NCBI GenBank assembly: GCA_937858705.1 | Contig: CALLZM010000021.1 | Location: forward strand, 1-64,000 | Length of the DNA stretch: 64,000 nt | Reading direction: 5' to 3' | DNA from: an uncultured Candidatus Saccharibacteria bacterium | Lineage (GTDB): Bacteria; Patescibacteriota; Saccharimonadia; Saccharimonadales; Saccharimonadaceae | Shown: piece after piece, positions 62,586 to 64,000 of the stretch | How the letters are laid out: each line of letters begins with the position of its first letter | How positions within the stretch are numbered: the stretch's first letter is position 1 | Position numbers and translations under genes: made by a program | Notes under the pieces: model-generated | Told to the model about the DNA's origin: nothing | The model's input: only the letters and a program-made list of their open reading frames with translations | Database searches by the model: none

Positions 62586-63763
62586 GATCCGGCTCCTCCT
62601 TGCAACATTCGATAGTTATAGATACACTTTTTCGCGACATCACTCCAAGAAATTTGTGCATATTCATTGCGAACTCCTTGTTTGAGTGACTCCATAAGCT
62701 CAGGATTTGTTGCTACGGCAACAAGCTGATCGGCTAGCGCATCGGTATCCCAAAAATCATAACGAAGAATACTATGAAGCAGCTCACTTACACCAGATTG
62801 ATTACTGATGATGAGTGCTGTATCATGGTGCGCCGCCTCAAGAGCAGTCAGACCAAATGGTTCACTAATAGAACTCATCACAAATATGTCAGAGACGCAG
62901 TAGGCATCACGCCATTGTTTTCCTCGAACAAAACCAGTAAACAATACTCTGTCGCTAATACCAAGATCTGCCGCTAGCTGTATAAGCTCTTCTCGCTGTT
63001 CACCATCACCAGCGATAAGTAGTACGAACTTATCATGTTGCTCGGTAGCTTTTGCAACAGCCTGCACTAGGTAGGTAAGGCCTTTTTGAATTGTCAGCCG
63101 AGATATCGCCGATACGACAGTGTAGCCCTCTGATTTTAAAAACTCGAGGTAATTATATGTCTGGTAGTCGTAATTGTGAGAGCCAAGTCGACCAACATCC
63201 AGGGCATTGTAGACAACTTCGATTTTATCGGCTGGTATGCCATATTTTTGTATGATAATCGCTTTTGTAATATTGCTCACCGCAAATATACGGTCCGCCA
63301 TCATCAATCCATGATATTCTATCTCATGAATAATCGGGTTGCCTTCGTCTGAACCCGAGCGATCAAACTCTGTTGCATGTACATGGACGATGAGCGGAGC
63401 GCCAGACACTTCTTTGGCTCGTACGCCAGCTTCCATCGTCAGCCAATCGTGAGCATGGATGACATCTGGGGTATTTTCCTCGGCAAATTTTTCAACAAAT
63501 GATACATAGGAGGCCTGTAGCTTACGAATATCTTCATAGATACCACTGTATGCCATCATAGTATAGCGGCGTTCGTCTGCCTCCATCTTATCCGTCGAAT
63601 GAATATTCATCCATTCGGTATCAGGATGATGTGCAGAATAGGGGAGTACAAAGTCGATGTTAGCACCTTCATCGGCAAGAGCTTTCGCCAAATGATAGCA
63701 GGCAACTCCCAAGCCGCCGCTATTATGCGGTGGCAATTCCCACCCTAACATCAATAATTTCAT
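62582..63763 (-). CDS. GT4 glycosyltransferase, glycogen synthase-like
   Basis: 393 aa GT-B enzyme. The N-terminal domain opens MKLLMLGWELPPHNSGGLGV, as in starch/glycogen synthases and other GT4 enzymes, and has DVIHAHDWLTMEAG. The C-terminal domain has SRLTIQKGLTYLVQA and SEPFGLTALEAAHHDTALI, the nucleotide-sugar site. It probably extends an alpha-1,4-glucan from ADP- or UDP-glucose, given its operon partners GH57 and GH15 and glgB elsewhere. No glgC lies in the window. Confidence 0.85.
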   Translation of the reverse strand: MKLLMLGWELPPHNSGGLGVACYHLAKALADEGANIDFVLPYSAHHPDTEWMNIHSTDKMEADERRYTMMAYSGIYEDIRKLQASYVSFVEKFAEENTPDVIHAHDWLTMEAGVRAKEVSGAPLIVHVHATEFDRSGSDEGNPIIHEIEYHGLMMADRIFAVSNITKAIIIQKYGIPADKIEVVYNALDVGRLGSHNYDYQTYNYLEFLKSEGYTVVSAISRLTIQKGLTYLVQAVAKATEQHDKFVLLIAGDGEQREELIQLAADLGISDRVLFTGFVRGKQWRDAYCVSDIFVMSSISEPFGLTALEAAHHDTALIISNQSGVSELLHSILRYDFWDTDALADQLVAVATNPELMESLKQGVRNEYAQISWSDVAKKCIYNYRMLQGGAGS

Positions 63764-63830
63764 GTTTACTCTACGCCGGAAATCCGGGCTACCCCTTCAT
63801 TTTCATACATTGGTCTTTATCTCTCCACTC

Positions 63831-63860
63831 ATTATAGCCCTAATGGTTAAAAAAACACAA
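63831..63860 (-). promoter_or_regulatory. Promoter of the glucan operon
   Basis: On the minus strand TTGTGT (63855-63860), 18 nt, TATAAT (63831-63836). It leaves a leader of about 60 nt before the GT4 gene. Confidence 0.6.
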
Positions 63861-64000
63861 CATATCAGACGAGGAAGTTTTCCACAGTTTTTAGCTTTTC
63901 TACCTCTATAAAAATAAACTCGGGTATATTGCAATGGCTACGAAAGAAAAGTGATTTTTGTAAATAGTAGCGCATCTTCATTGCCTTCATTTCTGTGAAA
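63861..64000. other. Right-edge stretch without a gene
   Basis: AT-rich, no open frame of note. One DnaA-box-like nonamer TTTTCCACA lies at 63878-63886. It may belong to the control region of a gene beyond the window. Confidence 0.4.

Noticed and set aside
63878-63886. DnaA box, possible replication origin
   Set aside because: Only one box is visible, with no dnaA, dnaN or repeat cluster.

Overview
The window looks like part of the chromosome of a Candidatus Saccharibacteria (TM7) / CPR-type bacterium. The basis is inference from content: the spc operon runs rpsE directly into rplO with no rpmD (L30), a gap reported for CPR genomes. Single genes are short and compact, many mRNAs appear to be leaderless (-10 box 6-9 nt before the ATG), and S4, S14, L33, L36 and RpoC are all zinc-free forms. 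TGA is used as a normal stop. No 16S rRNA gene is present, so the placement is not proven.

Region 1 (1-3.4 kb): a partial tRNA-Leu, an exported protein and a truncated ECF sigma gene that share an identical ECF-type promoter motif, an FAD-linked oxidase, a tRNA-Leu fragment and an intact tRNA-Leu. Region 2 (3.36-9.7 kb): an AT-richer, AGA/AGG-using accessory island abutting the tRNA-Leu 3' end. It holds a large serine recombinase whose stop codon lies inside the tRNA gene, a MerR-like regulator with its own palindromic promoter, a structured leader RNA with overlapping terminator and anti-terminator hairpins, a free-standing FtsK-gamma domain protein, a membrane-anchored Ser-rich protein, a phage-like small protein, and a decayed second recombinase.

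Region 3 (9.8-27.9 kb) is housekeeping: small membrane and YdeI-like genes, a SpoU methyltransferase, hisS, tig-clpP, rpoB-rpoC behind a strongly structured attenuator-like leader, rpsL-rpsG, yajQ and fusA. EF-G has an NKIN instead of NKxD G4 motif and an altered G5 motif. Region 4 (27.9-34.3 kb): a eukaryote-like (GH13_8) branching enzyme, an ATPase, a nitrilase, tgt, and an unknown gene with a G9 tract. Region 5 (34.4-52.3 kb): tuf, then rpsJ set apart from the rest of the S10-spc-alpha ribosomal clusters, interrupted by a few unknown genes, secY, infA, rpoA, and rplM-rpsI at the end.

Region 6 (52.3-64 kb): an RluD-type pseudouridine synthase, a delta-prime-like clamp loader subunit, a TPR protein, a pilin-like protein whose promoter spacer contains a G10 tract (a likely phase-variable switch), tRNAs for Tyr and Thr (two), a glutamate 5-kinase-like gene, rpmG, and a leftward operon for alpha-glucan metabolism (GT4, GH57, GH15 and an unknown gene). 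Together with glgB this suggests storage of a glycogen-like polymer in an otherwise biosynthetically poor cell.
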